From: Zygnema cylindricum
Lineage: Eukaryota; Streptophyta; Zygnematophyceae; Zygnematales; Zygnemataceae
Direction: 5' to 3'
NCBI GenBank assembly: GCA_037447655.1
Contig: JBBHKE010003087.1
Coordinates: 1-62,000 of the forward strand
Length of the DNA: 62,000 nucleotides
The position numbers were made by a program, and so were the translations under genes. Positions 1 through 29,500 of this stretch are shown piece after piece; within the stretch, counting starts at the first letter, position 1, and each line of letters begins with the position of its first letter. Below the pieces are notes generated by a model. It saw only the letters and a program-made list of their open reading frames with translations, was not told the origin of the DNA and made no database searches.

Positions 1-196
1 CGATACCAAAATCGTTTAAGACTCCCCAGTCTTTATCCAGTTCTTTGTTTCCAAAAAGAAGCCGTTGGTTTTGTAACGGAATTCCCATCCTCGCCTTGAT
101 GCACAGCTTCAGGTCCTTCACTGTGCTCAAGAGCGGCTTGTGCATCGCCAGCTGGCAGGTCTTGCCGGTCAAACCATGGACGAAGATTGTCCTCAT
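1..196 (-). CDS. Ubiquitin-like domain protein, N-terminal fragment (runs off left edge)
   Basis: Read on the minus strand from an ATG at 196, the frame is open to the window edge and gives about 65 residues. They align along a ubiquitin fold: a first strand with the LTGKT turn (MRTIFVHGLTGKT), a helix region with VKDLKLCIKARMGIP matching the VKAKIQDKEGIP block, then NQRLLFGNKELD matching the QQRLIFAGKQLED block. It is clearly divergent, lacks most ubiquitin surface residues, and the C-terminal diglycine is outside the window, so it is a ubiquitin-like domain rather than ubiquitin. The frame is also open for some codons upstream of the ATG, so an earlier exon or start is possible. I do not recognise the specific gene. 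Neighbour to the right is non-coding and TE-derived. Confidence 0.62.
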   Translation of the reverse strand, partial: MRTIFVHGLTGKTCQLAMHKPLLSTVKDLKLCIKARMGIPLQNQRLLFGNKELDKDWGVLNDFGI

Positions 197-1571
197 TGGT
201 CGATGGCAACTATGGAGGCCACAAATTCGCCCTCCAGTTGTGTAAACTCCACAAGGGTCACTGCTGACGTCATTAGTGATGCCACGTCGCCAAGTGAATA
301 ACTCGAATATTCGAGATACACAAGGGTTCATAACTGAAAAATGGAAATAAGAGGCTTTAGCTTTTAGTTTTTGCGAAATTCAGCCTGATTTCGTCCTGTG
401 GTTTGAGCCTGCCTTGTGGCAACAATATTCCTGCCGCCGTGTGGGAATGAGCTGAGTGCAACTGTTGCTCTGTCGCGATTGGCTGACGCTGCGGCGGCAA
501 TCATTGCACCGGACGATACTTCAGACACACTATTAGGCTGAAACAATATCAGCTAAGAAGAATTAAAATTAAAATAAAACCAGCAAGATCCTGTGGTATG
601 TTTGCATTTCCACTCTCCACCACTGAACAGTGACAAGTGAATGACCTGCTCACAGCCCGTCGCTTATCACCTGCCTGTTATATAAAAATCGCTGGCCATT
701 GAAAACGATGAAATCCGACATAGGTCGCTTTCGATGAGGATAGGGTGAGAAGACCTATAGCGATGAGAGCATGGGATAGCGGGATGACCCATGGCGCCAC
801 ATTCCTCGAAAGAGAGGAGAGGAAAGTGACCCGTGGAACGCGTTTTTGAAATTTGAAATTTTGAATTTTGACGCCCCGGTCGATTGAGGCGTCCGTTCCG
901 GCGGCCTGCGCGCGCCACGTTTCGCGCTGCGCTGCAACAGTACTGTACACCGCGAATCGTAATTACTAATTAGAGTAAACTACGATTCGCGGTGTACTGT
1001 ACAGTAGAGGCGCATACCGAGGCCAGCCTGGCGCCTTTCGATGCAGCTCAAATGTCATCTCGCTGCTCAATAAACATATAATGGACCAATCAATGCCACT
1101 CACGTGGCGTACCGCGAAACGCGATAGTTTCAACAGGGAACAGAAACAAAGAGGTGTGACGATTTCAATGTGACACCCTACACATGTCACACCTATGTCC
1201 TGCCGTTCGATCAACGTCGGCCGGTTCATGCGCGATCCTCAATTACCGGGTGGCGAGGAAAAGAGAACGGTGCAGGTTTCGGTCCGCCCTGTCCGGCGTC
1301 GCTGCAAGGTTACCGAGGCGCAGGAGCGACAGCGATTTGTCGGTGAATGCAAATTGTTTGAAGTACGCGCGCAGCGGCCGTAGACGCGCATTTTAGGAAA
1401 AGTACGAAAAACTTTGAACTGAGGGCTCCATGGGCTCATAAAACGCCCTAAGACGCGTTTTCTGGAAAGACGCGATGACCCGCAAAAAGCCAAAGTGAAA
1501 AGCTCAATAATTAGCACTTCGCGGGAAATCTGGCAGACCTATCATTTAATTGTAGTTTTCGGGGTGAATTA
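197..1571. other. Intergenic, upstream of the ubiquitin-like gene; no gene seen
   Basis: No coding exon can be supported. The stretch holds a short perfect hairpin (945-997) and a GC-rich patch at about 1180-1400 with a 62-codon open frame (1195-1383, +) that resembles nothing I know. The patch differs in composition from its surroundings and lies directly before the LINE relic, so it may be an unrecognisable part of that relic. Confidence 0.5.
941..1006. repeat. Short hairpin with MITE-like ends
   Basis: A 17-bp arm (945-961) is perfectly complementary to 981-997 across a 19-bp loop, and both sides carry TACTGTAC or TGTACAGTA outside the arms. Read outward to inward, the arm is CACCGCGAATCGTA, close to the terminal repeat of the larger elements at 1958 and 23358 (CACCGTGAATCGCTA). 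It could be a minimal internally deleted copy of the same MITE family. Confidence 0.65.
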
Positions 1572-2640
1572 GTGCACACCGCCCGAGCAGTTGCCCTCGC
1601 TGCGCAGCCCCTGCGACCCTCCCGCCGCAAAGGCCGCGGGGGCCGCCAGCCACGCGCTGCGACGCGCGACGCTGAAAGAAGGCCGCCTTGTAGCGAATCG
1701 CACGACCCTCTGGAACCCTTTGATTTGGATCAGCAGACCTTTGCGAAGGATTTGGTTCGGTCTCCAATCTCAGCCGAGAACCCTTGGGCATGCTATATCA
1801 ACTTATACACAATTTTTTTCGTTCGAAAATTTGATGGCACGGTTTCGATTTATAGGCTACAGTGGCTTCTGAACTAACTCGTGGACATGTGACGCCCTCT
1901 ACCGTACCATTTTTGGCAGCAGCACCCATTGGTGGTCTCGAAGCTTTTGGAGGTGTACACCGTGAATCGCTATTAGCGTAATGAAATAGATAGCGTAATG
2001 AAACAATTAGCGTACTTTACGGTAAATTGTGTTTTTTCGGGTACACCATGATTCTAATTTATCATGTACTCTAATTTGTAAACTGCTTTGTAAAAATTTT
2101 CAGCACATAATATGTCCATACTAAAACATGTATATGTACGAAACTGTTCAAATCGTACGCCGTCGCGTTTTTTTGACATCTGCGTATGCCGGAAAATATT
2201 TACGCAATTATATATTATTATATTTTCTGTACTTTTAAATTTAAAAATGTACGAAATAGTACATATCTGGCAATCCGTACACCACACTATTTAAAAGGGA
2301 ACTAAATTACAGTTATGAACCTTATTGAGCGGGGTACCTCAAATAACGTGCAAAAACAATTAGCGTACTTTATTCTATTTGAGAATTTGCCCCAAAAAAA
2401 GGGGTACCCCAATTAGCGTCATGTACGCTAATAGCGATTCACGGTGTAGTTGGTGAGAAAAGTTCAGTATTGGCTCATAGCTAGACCAGTGTGTTCTACA
2501 ACTCCAGGACCTTTCCGTGCTCACTTCTCGCAAATAATGTTGGTGTCACGACACGCCAAGGTTGTGAGGCAGTGGTCCGCAGATTGCAGGTTAGTCCTGA
2601 CCACTGTCTGCCGCGCCTCGCTGACGGTTCCTCATGCGGT
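1572..2640 (+). pseudogene. Degenerate non-LTR retrotransposon (RLE-type LINE) reverse-transcriptase relic
   Basis: Pieces of a reverse transcriptase homologous to the element at 52-55 kb are readable in order, with frame changes and stops. About 1695-1770: HDPLEPFDLDQQTFAKDLVRSP matches HDPLESFDLEREAFTKALIRSP, with further matches PLGMLYQL and a GFDL-stop block. About 1871-1950: ELTRGHVTPSTVPFLAA matches VARGHVPHHVVPLLSA. After the inserted MITE, at about 2450-2530, VQYWLIARPV matches VLYRLVARAM. At about 2545-2590, GVTTRQGCEAVVRRL matches GVATRGGCEAVVHGL. Similarity is moderate, so this is another, older lineage rather than a fragment of the 52-kb copy. It is dead. Limits are approximate. 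Confidence 0.78.
1958..2446. mobile_element. 489-bp MITE with 23-bp terminal inverted repeats, TA target duplication
   Basis: 1958-1980 and 2424-2446 form a perfect 23-bp inverted repeat beginning CACCGTGAATCGCTATTAGC. The element is flanked on both sides by TA (1956-1957, 2447-2448). Inside are subterminal copies of TTAGCGTA, including a 19-bp direct repeat at 2001-2019 and 2354-2372, and AT-rich filler without a transposase frame. A TA duplication with short inverted repeats is typical of non-autonomous Tc1/mariner-like elements, although the terminal bases are not those of Stowaway. It sits inside the LINE relic, whose reading resumes on the other side. Confidence 0.82.
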
Positions 2641-3805
2641 CAATGAGGCCATCGCGGCTCATTTCGGTCTAACCTTGGGCCCATTATTGTTGTCCCAACC
2701 TAGGAAGGAAATGTTGGTGCCTGTCGCTTGGAAGCTTTTTGTATTTTTGAAATGGTCTGTTAGGTCAGTGTGGAAAGTGTTGCGGGGAAGAAAAGTCTGA
2801 TTTTCGACGTGGACGGGAGGGGGTGGGTGTCAGGAAGATAAGGAAATATCAGAAATGCCAACCCCAAGAAAGAGGGGTGTGAGGTAAAGGGGGGACACAC
2901 ATATTACTCTGGCGCAAATATGTCTTGACTTGACCAAATTATTGACATTCTGCTCCTACACTCCAGTTACACATTCTAGATCTAGTAAGAAGAACCTGTG
3001 CTTGCGCTGTACACTTTTGTTCCTATACCACTTTTGTTCTACTGGTAGCTTAATTTCGCCTGAAAACATCCCTTAGGTGCGCTGTACAATGCTAGCTGCC
3101 CGTGAGACAAACAGGCCAGTTTTCACAAGTCAAAGCTAGTCCATCATGCTCACACCGATTTGTATGAATCTAGTACTCATGTGTACTTGCTGTCGGCAAC
3201 ATTTGCCACAGAGCAAAAACAGTGCTTCCAGAACGTGTCTCCTTGATGACAAATGCATAACACATGTGACACAGTAAACCCACAACCAGCGGCAACATCT
3301 GTACAAGATGTTACTTCTGAGTTGTTGTGTATGCAACAACATTTTCTGTCATTCATTGAAAGCCTACTTCTGCCTGCCTTGTGCGGCGCAGCCTCCTCAG
3401 CCCCTCTGCCGCCGCGGCCGCCAGGGGCATCCGGCAACTCCCATTCCATAAATGGGATTCGGTGACAAACGACAAGAATCAGGGCATTTACCATCAGGGG
3501 ACACACATACGGAACCCCCTCAATTGAAAGGCAACTCACATTAACCAGCATGGGCAAAACTAACTAAGGGTCCACTCTATTTTTGAACCCACACTAATGC
3601 TGAAGTAGGGCACACACCCTCGCATGCTGCCTGCGCTGGGCAACCTATGAATACGAGTACAAAGAAGACGGCAAAATTCCTTTGAATTTTGTACAGGGGA
3701 CAAACAAGCGAGAGCTTAAATTGCTTTACAGGGAAAAATTATTTGCAGGCAAGGGGGTCCCCAGGCGGTCAGAGGTCCTCCTCGTGCTGCAGGTCTCTGC
3801 GGCTC
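2641..3805. other. Intergenic / 3' flank of the ECA3 gene
   Basis: No coding exon is supported. A GC-rich stretch at about 3395-3440 gives glycine/arginine-rich open frames on the minus strand without recognisable family features. The part nearest 3806 should be the 3' untranslated region of the minus-strand ATPase, but I could not fix a polyadenylation signal. Confidence 0.45.
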
Positions 3806-21458
<17,653 letters not shown>

Positions 21459-23357
21459 GGTTCCGCTCCCGTGCCCTCCCCTTCCGCTAGAGCGAGGTCG
21501 ATGCAACTGCCGAGAGCTTCATACCCGCACCTGTCGCTGCTAAAAAGTGCGCTGTGAATCCACTGAGCAGTACGGCTTCGGTTGGTACGGTAACCGAAAG
21601 ATTGAAAACTTACAGCAGCGTTACCGTACTGACATTTAAAAGTGGATGGAATTGCTACATGGACACCCCAAGCTGTGTGTGCCTACTCGAGAAAAGTCGT
21701 ATGAAAGTGCACACTTTCTGAACTTACGGGGTTTTGAGGGGTGTCCACCGAGCCCCGTCCAACAGTTTGCATCCGTACCGACTCTGCTACCACCAACGCG
21801 CGTCGAGACCCCGCCAACTGGCGGGAACTGGGAAGCACGCGTTTTCGATATGGCCCACGTAGAATCGCGCCGGTATCCTTTTTTTAGCGTGGACAGGCGA
21901 ACCGAATCAGTATACTATTCGGCGCCAAGAATTATCTTTGATGTGTGACATTATCAACTACTACAGTACAGTAGCAGGCAGCAGACTGCGGGAACCAGTG
22001 ACCAGAAAGTACATAACAAAGTTTATAAGTTTAAGGACCCGATCGAAAAAGCCTGAGCACCAAATATCGTGGTCGGTTCCGTTCACCCATCGACGGTCCA
22101 TCCCCGTTTACAAAAAATAATACTGGCGCAATGCCACGTGGCCATCCACATCAGACTTCCCACGTGCTGCCGCCTTGGCAGTGTCTCACGGGCCTGCTGT
22201 CAGAGATGCTGTTATTGGCGTCGCGTCGGTAATTCTTGACGGGGTTGGGTGGACGAAACAGTGTTGTAAAGTCCTAAAAGTTAACATTTTTGTACAATAT
22301 TTTTTCGGGGTGCCCACCGAGGGATGTCTCCATAGCAACTCTGAAGCGGATAATCTAGCCTATTTCGGTATTTCTCATAGTTCAAAAGTAGGCTTTTTTA
22401 TGGTAGGCCTTTGGTAGGCGCACAAAACTTGGCACAAAACTCGCGCAACGTAGGCATACTGTATATGTGTGCGTCGTGCACACTCCTGTACAAACGTCCG
22501 AATCTGACGTAAAATCAAAGTACAGCGCACGCCGCCGGACGAAATTTTTTAGCGAACTGACACGGCGTAGGATGACATTCCGTGGGAAAAAAAACAGTGG
22601 TTGGTCAATTTGAGGCTTTATTTAGTGTGGCCCTCAAAATTGCAGACGCTAATATGACAGATTGTCCTTTCGTAATTTGTGTTATGGGCTTTTCATGTGA
22701 TCTTTTTGAATCGCCAACTTTGATCAGCGACCATCCGATCGTCCAAATCTGACGGTTTATATAAAAAGTCCCTCAAAACACACAGAAATATTTTTTTGTC
22801 CTATTCTTTTTCAAAATTTAGACATGTCGTTTAATTCTCTATCGATCGATGTGCAACTCAACCCTGTTCCTATTTTATTTCATTTTGCGGCCAATACAAT
22901 ATGGGTCTTAAGGGCATCTTGTATGTTTTGCGTACAATAGGCATATTGTATGGGCGTACGGTCACCTACTTTTGAACTATGGTATTTCTGTATTTCGGAT
23001 GGTGGAAACGGCGAAATTGGAAACTCCAATTCATTTACGCGTATTGGGAAGTACGAAACACACACATGGTGAACATTCATTGGATTCCGTACTTCAATTT
23101 GCAAGGGCATTCCCAGTAAAGTAACCGAAATCAGCGTTTCATTGGGCTAGCTTGTCAGGCGAGCAATCATCCCAAGTGATGGCCGTGGCCCTTGCTAATG
23201 GGCTTACGGAGTTGATAGTTGCTACTGTACGGTAAAGTACAGTGATGTATAGTAGTTTACTACATTACCTCGGATTTCGAGCAAACACTATTCCAGGAAA
23301 CATAACGTTTCTCGAGGAACGATTAAGTGATTAAAGGGTGTGCCCATGAGATTATAA

Positions 23358-23573
23358 CACTACCAATCGCTATTAGTGTTAATATTTTTTTTCCACTTAA
23401 AAACACCTTTTGTTCTTACACACTCGTCGAATTGTATATCGAGGGTTGCGATTGAAAGGTAAGTTTCTCAGCTTACAATTGCCGGTCTTCATTTGGAAAT
23501 CGGACAAGTGTGTACAGAGAAAAGATGTTTTAAGTGGAAAAAATGTTATTAACACTAATAGCGATACGCGGTG
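23358..23573. mobile_element. 216-bp MITE, same family as the element at 1958
   Basis: The right end, read inward, starts CACCGCGTATCGCTATTAGT. The left end reads CACTACCAATCGCTATTAGT. The two arms stay complementary for roughly 50 bp, through a shared block TTTCCACTTAAAA. TA follows the right end at 23574-23575; TAA precedes the left. No coding capacity. The shared ATCGCTATTAG core and CACC-type end tie it to 1958-2446, but internal sequence differs. Confidence 0.72.
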
Positions 23574-23790
23574 TAGAGGTCAAATTTTGTTTTGTAGTGA
23601 AGATTCTCCGTACTATTGTACATTTCCTAGTGTTCGAATGTCCGAAAACAAAAGTCGTCACTTACTGGTATTGATATATTCTACATAACATTGTGACAAT
23701 TTAGTACTGTACGCGTCATTATTTTTATGACAGCGTAAATGTATAGTTTTTTACAACATTGTAGAAGTCACGCTTATTTGTGAGACCGTC

Positions 23791-23806
23791 GGGGGGGGGG
23801 GGGGGG
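23791..23806. repeat. G16 homopolymer
   Basis: Sixteen consecutive G on the plus strand in otherwise AT-rich intergenic DNA, able in principle to form a quadruplex. It may also be length-variable. Confidence 0.9.
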
Positions 23807-25109
23807 CGTCCTGAACTTTGCAACTTTCCGCCATGGTTTCCTAAATGATAAAATTTGTCCTTTCTCTCTCAACCTATCACCAAATTACGTACAAAGGTAG
23901 TCATTTCATACCAAAATTGACGTTTTCCATGCTAGGAAGAGGGATAGGGGAAAGGTAATGGGAAAGGGAGCAGGAGAGGCGTCGACGACTTAGACTTTTG
24001 CAAAGACCCGTGAATGAGAGTGGATGTTCAAGCCCTTTCCACTTTTAATTTCCGCATGCGCACGACCCGCAAAGAAAATTTGTGTGTGCTCTCCTTCGTT
24101 AAATAATGTCCAAATAGTGTAAAAAGAGAGAAAAAAACTTTCTTAGTTGGCTAGGCTATTACTTTGCCTTAAAAACGACCATCGTGGTGATCGATGGTTG
24201 TTTTGGCGTGACATGGTAAGGGTTCGACAAAGGGAAGACGCGAGACGCCAAACTGAAATTACATAGTTTCAAGGTGTAACTTGGTTTTCCACTTTTTCTT
24301 CATACAACTTTATTTTCTCATTGCAATATATAAAGTTACCCGTACTCAAACACAATTCATACTCTACGATTATGATCAACTAAAACAACCCCACTCGCTT
24401 TTTACAAATTTTATTTACTTATAGAATTACAAGTGTACAAATTAACGCCAATTTACTTCAAACAAAACCTCTTAATTGTAACTCTAGTTGTAAAGCTAAG
24501 ATTTTGCTTATCCATTGACATTTTTTTTTTACGATATTGTTATTGGTCTGTTTTAATGTTACTTAAAACCTATGTTGTTTGTTGTTTACTTATTTGATCG
24601 TAGCAATCATTTTTTTATGAGTAAAATCGCATTTAGTAAAGGATTTCGACATAGTTGCACGACAAATATGCATACAAACCAGTTGGAGATTCACATATGT
24701 AGGGTTGCGATTATGTATGTACATTTGGAATTATGAACTATGCTTTTATTAAAAAAAAAAAAAAACGTCAACAAGCTGAAGTAGGTTGCTTTGTTTCGAG
24801 CCCCCAACCTCACACGATTTTTGCTTCTGCTTGCATCATAATCGGCAAAAGTACAATAGACATCCAACTATCGGTTAAAAGAAGTAAGGATTTTTTTTCG
24901 CGGTTTGTTACATATATATGGATGTATAAAAACCAAAATAATTGATACCTAGTTAGTTGATTTTTCAACCAACATAAACAAACATTAAATTATCCTGGTG
25001 TGTCGATTCGGGCCAACCAAATGTTAATAAACACGGCAGTTGCTTGATTAATCACCGACATCATATAACGTTTCTCATAAATGACATATGTTGTTAATGT
25101 TTTTTGATG

Positions 25110-25830
25110 GAGAGGACGGAAGGATGTAGGGGTAAGCTAGGGAAGGGGGGGGGAGGGTAATGAAAAGTGAGGGCTAAAAATAAAGGGAAAGAAAGAGAAA
25201 TGGAGACAAAGAGGGAGGGAAAAAGAGAGAGAGAGTTGGTGGACGTAGAAAAGATGAGTGTTGGCAACGTTTAGCTAATTAATCTCTCCCTCTCTCTCAC
25301 CTCTGCTCCATCTCCCTCTCGCCCCCCCTCCTTCCACATTACCCGCCCCTCTCGCTCTTCCTCTTACTTTCTCATTTTTTTCCCACCCCCCTTCCTCTTG
25401 CTATTTTTTTCTTCATTCCTTTCTCTTTCTTTTTCCCTCCACTTCATATTCTACCTCACCTTTTCCTTTCCACTCTTTCCCTCTCATTGTTTTTTATATT
25501 CCTCTCTACTTAACTCCCTCTCTCCCTCTCCCTCTCCCTTTTTTCGGTTCTCCTTTAAATTTAATTATTTATCCCTCCCTTGCCTTTCCTCCCTCCCTTT
25601 TCCCCTCTCTCTTGTATATTTCTCCACCCTTCCGTGCTCTACGATACCTCCCTTTTTTTTATCCTTCTCACTTCTTCTTATCTCTTTCTCTTTTTGCCTC
25701 CTCTTGTCCCAAAATAATGCCTCCCTCCCTCTCTCCCTTGGCCCTCCGCCCTCCCGAGCGCAAACCATGCGTCAACTCCCTTCCTCTCTCCTTTACCTCC
25801 TCGCCCGCTTACCCCCTCGCCCTCCCGTGA
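25110..25830. repeat. Polypurine block followed by about 550 bp of pyrimidine-rich DNA
   Basis: About 25110-25260 is almost pure purine on the plus strand (GGGAGGG, GAAAGAGAAA, GAGAGAGAG). From about 25281 to 25830 the plus strand is overwhelmingly C/T (CCCTCTCTCTC, TTTCCTT and similar). Open frames here, such as 25398-25892, are low-complexity Ser/Pro/Leu/Phe strings and are not genes. Confidence 0.85.
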
Positions 25831-26075
25831 TTATATTGAAAATTGCAAACCATGTGTTTACTGTGTCCCATATTAGCAGAATTAACTTTTGAGGTAATAA
25901 ATGTGACGTTGGATATAGGATGAAAAACGATCACTTGATATTTGATTCATTGAACATTCGTAACATATCATAAAATTAAATACTTTAGGTGAAATATTGA
26001 AAGGTAAATAATTAAGACATCCAAGTACAATACCTTGATGACATTCCAATTTTAGAGGTTTGAATTAATATTTTA

Positions 26076-26145
26076 AAAATATACCTTATTATAGTATACT
26101 TATACTTTATAAAATATACCTTATTATAGTATACTTATACTTTAT
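26076..26145. repeat. Perfect 35-bp tandem duplication
   Basis: 26076-26110 and 26111-26145 are identical AT-rich units starting AAAATATACC, about 450 bp upstream of the PreP start codon. Confidence 0.95.
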
Positions 26146-26599
26146 AAAATTGAATGCATCGATGTCGTGTATCTCAAAAGAAATACACTAAACTTACAAT
26201 GCTACAGTGCTTTTGTGTATCGAAATGTATCGCAAATTTCACGATATGGTATGCAACACTACAGTACATGATGGTGAACATGTAAGTGCGTGATGACGCA
26301 CTAAATATTTTTCCACAGCCACACTGTCTCATAATTTTGGATTCCCAATAACTCGATCTTCCCGCACAGTATTCTTTCCGCACGCGATTTCAGCACTTCT
26401 GCTTCACATTTTAATAAAAGATGTATGGTGTGCCGTCGATGTGGCTATACTACAGAAGACCACGTGGAATGACCATAATTCTAGAACAATAGAACGTCAC
26501 AAAGTTTCAGCGACGCCAGGAACCAGGCTAGATTCTCCTTCCTTACGACTTCGGGTTTGCAGATAGTTTGCCTTCTAATTTCTTTTCCACACGTCTTCC

Positions 26600-29500
26600 A
26601 TGCTGAGACGGGCTGCTAGAGCAGTCATGGCCTCTGCTGCCTGTCACACCTCTGCCCTTCCCAAGACATTGTCCCTCTCACGTCCCAGGACAGTTACTGC
26701 AGCAAAATGTTCCCCTGGCATGTCACGAAAGTTGGCGGAACCTTCCTTCCTGTCCTGGAGGGGGCTTCAGAGTGTCCCTGCGGTGACGTTTACAGCACGT
26801 CCGATTGCCAGCCCTGGCACAAGGCGTGCATGGAGTGCGGCTGTCCGCTCTGTGCTTGCTACACCTGCTGCACCACAAGTAGCCACCGGTAAGAATTCTT
26901 GATTGTATCGTTCTTTGCTGGTCTGTTTGTAGTGACGACCATGAATTAATTCTGGTTCTTGCTTGCTCGGGTGCTGGTAACCAGTGGCAGATCCCAGCCT
27001 AGTTCAAGAACTTGGATACGAGGAGATTCAGCAGCAATTTCTGGAGGAATATAAGGCGAATGCGGTTTTGTACTGGCACAAGAGGACAGGAGCTGAGGTG
27101 ATGTCAGTTTGCAGCAGCGATGAGAACAAAGTGTTCGGAATTGTGTTTCGAACTCCTCCGTAAGTCTTAGTTATTTTTTAACCACTCTCAATTTGGAAGC
27201 TTGCTGAAGCTTTTTGTCTTTTTTGCTGGTCTAGTGGTGGTCTTCTGAGGAGATAAAATTTGGTTGTCTGGTGGCCTTATGTGCATTTGTAGCTTCGTCT
27301 GCGTCCATGTTATCTTTGTGGTGTAACTCAGTGTGTGGTTAATTGTTTGGAGCTGGGACTAACATAGTGATTTCTCAACGATTGCAGGAAAGATTCTACC
27401 GGTATTCCACACATATTGGAGCACTCTGTGCTGTGTGGGTCTCGCAAGTACCCTGTGAAGGAGCCCTTTGTTGAACTCCTCAAGGGATCTCTGCATACCT
27501 TTCTCAACGCTTTTACATACCCAGACCGGACGTGTTATCCAGTTGCCTCTACGAATTTACAGGTATGTTTTTCTGTTTCACTTGAAAGAGGGCTTTTAGG
27601 CTTACGTCAATTAAAGCCACAAGCTCCGGGCAATTTGATCTGACAGGAATGGAAGTCAGTCAGATTCAAATGGTCCTGCAACTTGAATGGACTTTTAACA
27701 CCCCAAATGTAGCGATTTATTCTGGTTTTTGCTGGACGGACGTTCCTTCCGATCAATTATCACACCAATTAATTATTACAGAGCAATATCCAAAGGCAGG
27801 TTCTATCAATCTCATAATTATAAATACAGTAACAGAATTAAGTGGCTTCAATAGAGTTACAATTTTGTTGCGTTCAAATTTGAGCGCAAGCTTGGGCATT
27901 TGATAGGAGGCTCATAATGATCCATAATAAGTCTTGAAGGTAGCATATAAATTATAGCTTTTATTCTTTTGCATGTTGCAGTCTGAAAAATCTCGAGTGC
28001 TTGTTTTATGAAATATGCTATGATTGTTGTATATCTGGCAAAAGTTTCTTCGTTTTGCATTGTTAGACTATGTTATTAGGATAATGGTCAAATTGAACAT
28101 TAAACAGGTTCCTTTTGTTGTTTTGAGAGAGGATCGTATTTCCTTTTGCTATTGGAAATATTCTTCGTTAACACCTTTACTTTTAGACAGGCCAAGACAC
28201 TTCTTTGAAGCTCTGGAGGTTTCAACATGGGTTTTACCTTTGCATCAGTCTCACTGCCTCGAATTGTGCTCGTGCCGTGAGCTCTCAATTGATTTTTGCA
28301 CATTAATACGTTTTCTGGTCATTTAAGCTAGAGAAATGCTTTACCCTGGTTTTTTAGGATGCGTGTCGACTCATGAATAGCTGTTATTGCTCCCGAATGG
28401 TGTGAGCATCGGGATCTACAGCAGGATGTGCACTTTGACCAACAATTTTTTTGTTATCCCATGCAGGATTTTTATAACCTTGTAGATGTTTATCTGGATG
28501 CTGTTCTTTATCCTAATTGTGTGCGAGATGAGCAAACTTTCCAGCAAGAGGGTTGGCATTATGAATTGAATGACCCTTCTGAAGAGCTGAGTTTCAAAGG
28601 TAAGTGACTGTGTGACACATTGTCACCAACAGAGCCTGGAAAGCAGCCCCTGTGTTCATTTTCGACTTGTTCTTTTCTTGTGTCCATAATTCTGTATTTT
28701 ATTTAGTAATAGTCCTGTGTTAATACTAGCACAGACTCTGGTTCTGCTACGGTTATGTGAAGTTATATGGGCAATTGTTGAATACAAATTAAGGGAGCTG
28801 AATAAGATGTTGATTTATTTCAGGGTATGGGCAATTGTTGAATACAAATTAAGGGAGCTGAATGAGATGTTGATTAATTTCAGAGCACGGTCTATGGGCT
28901 CGATTAGTTCAGCTAATCCCAATCAGTTTTTAATTGTTCAATATTTTGCCGGCTGGAGTTTTGTTCGTATGGAAGCTGTGGTACAAAGTTTTAGTCAATT
29001 AGCAGCAGTAATGAAGATGATCTAAGGATTGAAATTCTCGAGGCTCTGATAAGATGAGCAGTTCTGGTGTTGTCTTGTGACAAACAGGAGTTGTTTTCAA
29101 TGAGATGAAGGGTGTTTACTCCCAACCAGACAGTATGCTGGCCCGAACCACACAACAGGTAGGCAGTGATCCTGGTTAGTCAGAGAGATGTGTAATTCAG
29201 TTTTATTTCATGTCAACACCTTCAATGCCCATGCATATTTAACCTGCCTCCTGCTTCCCTTCTGTTCTCTCTCTTTCCCCTTTTCCACTTCCTGCCCCTC
29301 CCGTATTATTTGTGTATCATGTATATATGCCAGTACTTGTGCTTAAGTGTTACCCCTGACTTTCACTTCAATTTTTCATGCTACCTAATTGTGGACCTTT
29401 TATTGTGCGTACAAGTTTTTGGTGTTCTATATTTCACTTTCATGTGTTACTTGTTTGTAGCCTGGGGCATTGAAGATGTTTGTCCAGCATGATCCAGCCT

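Larger units (their letters stand above)
21459..26599. other. 5.1-kb intergenic region between divergent ECA3 and PreP genes
   Basis: No exon can be supported. The two flanking genes point away from each other, so both promoters must lie here. It contains a MITE (23358-23573), a G16 run, polypurine and polypyrimidine tracts and an exact 35-bp tandem duplication, listed separately. The sequence near 21460-21850 is richer in GC than the rest and presumably holds the ECA3 5' untranslated region. Confidence 0.6.

Noticed and set aside
1195-1383. 62-codon GC-rich open frame
   Set aside because: Composition stands out but no recognisable motif, and it lies next to TE debris.
25398-25892. 164-codon open frame on the plus strand
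   Set aside because: Product is low-complexity Ser/Pro/Phe/Leu derived from the pyrimidine tract; no domain, no splice context.
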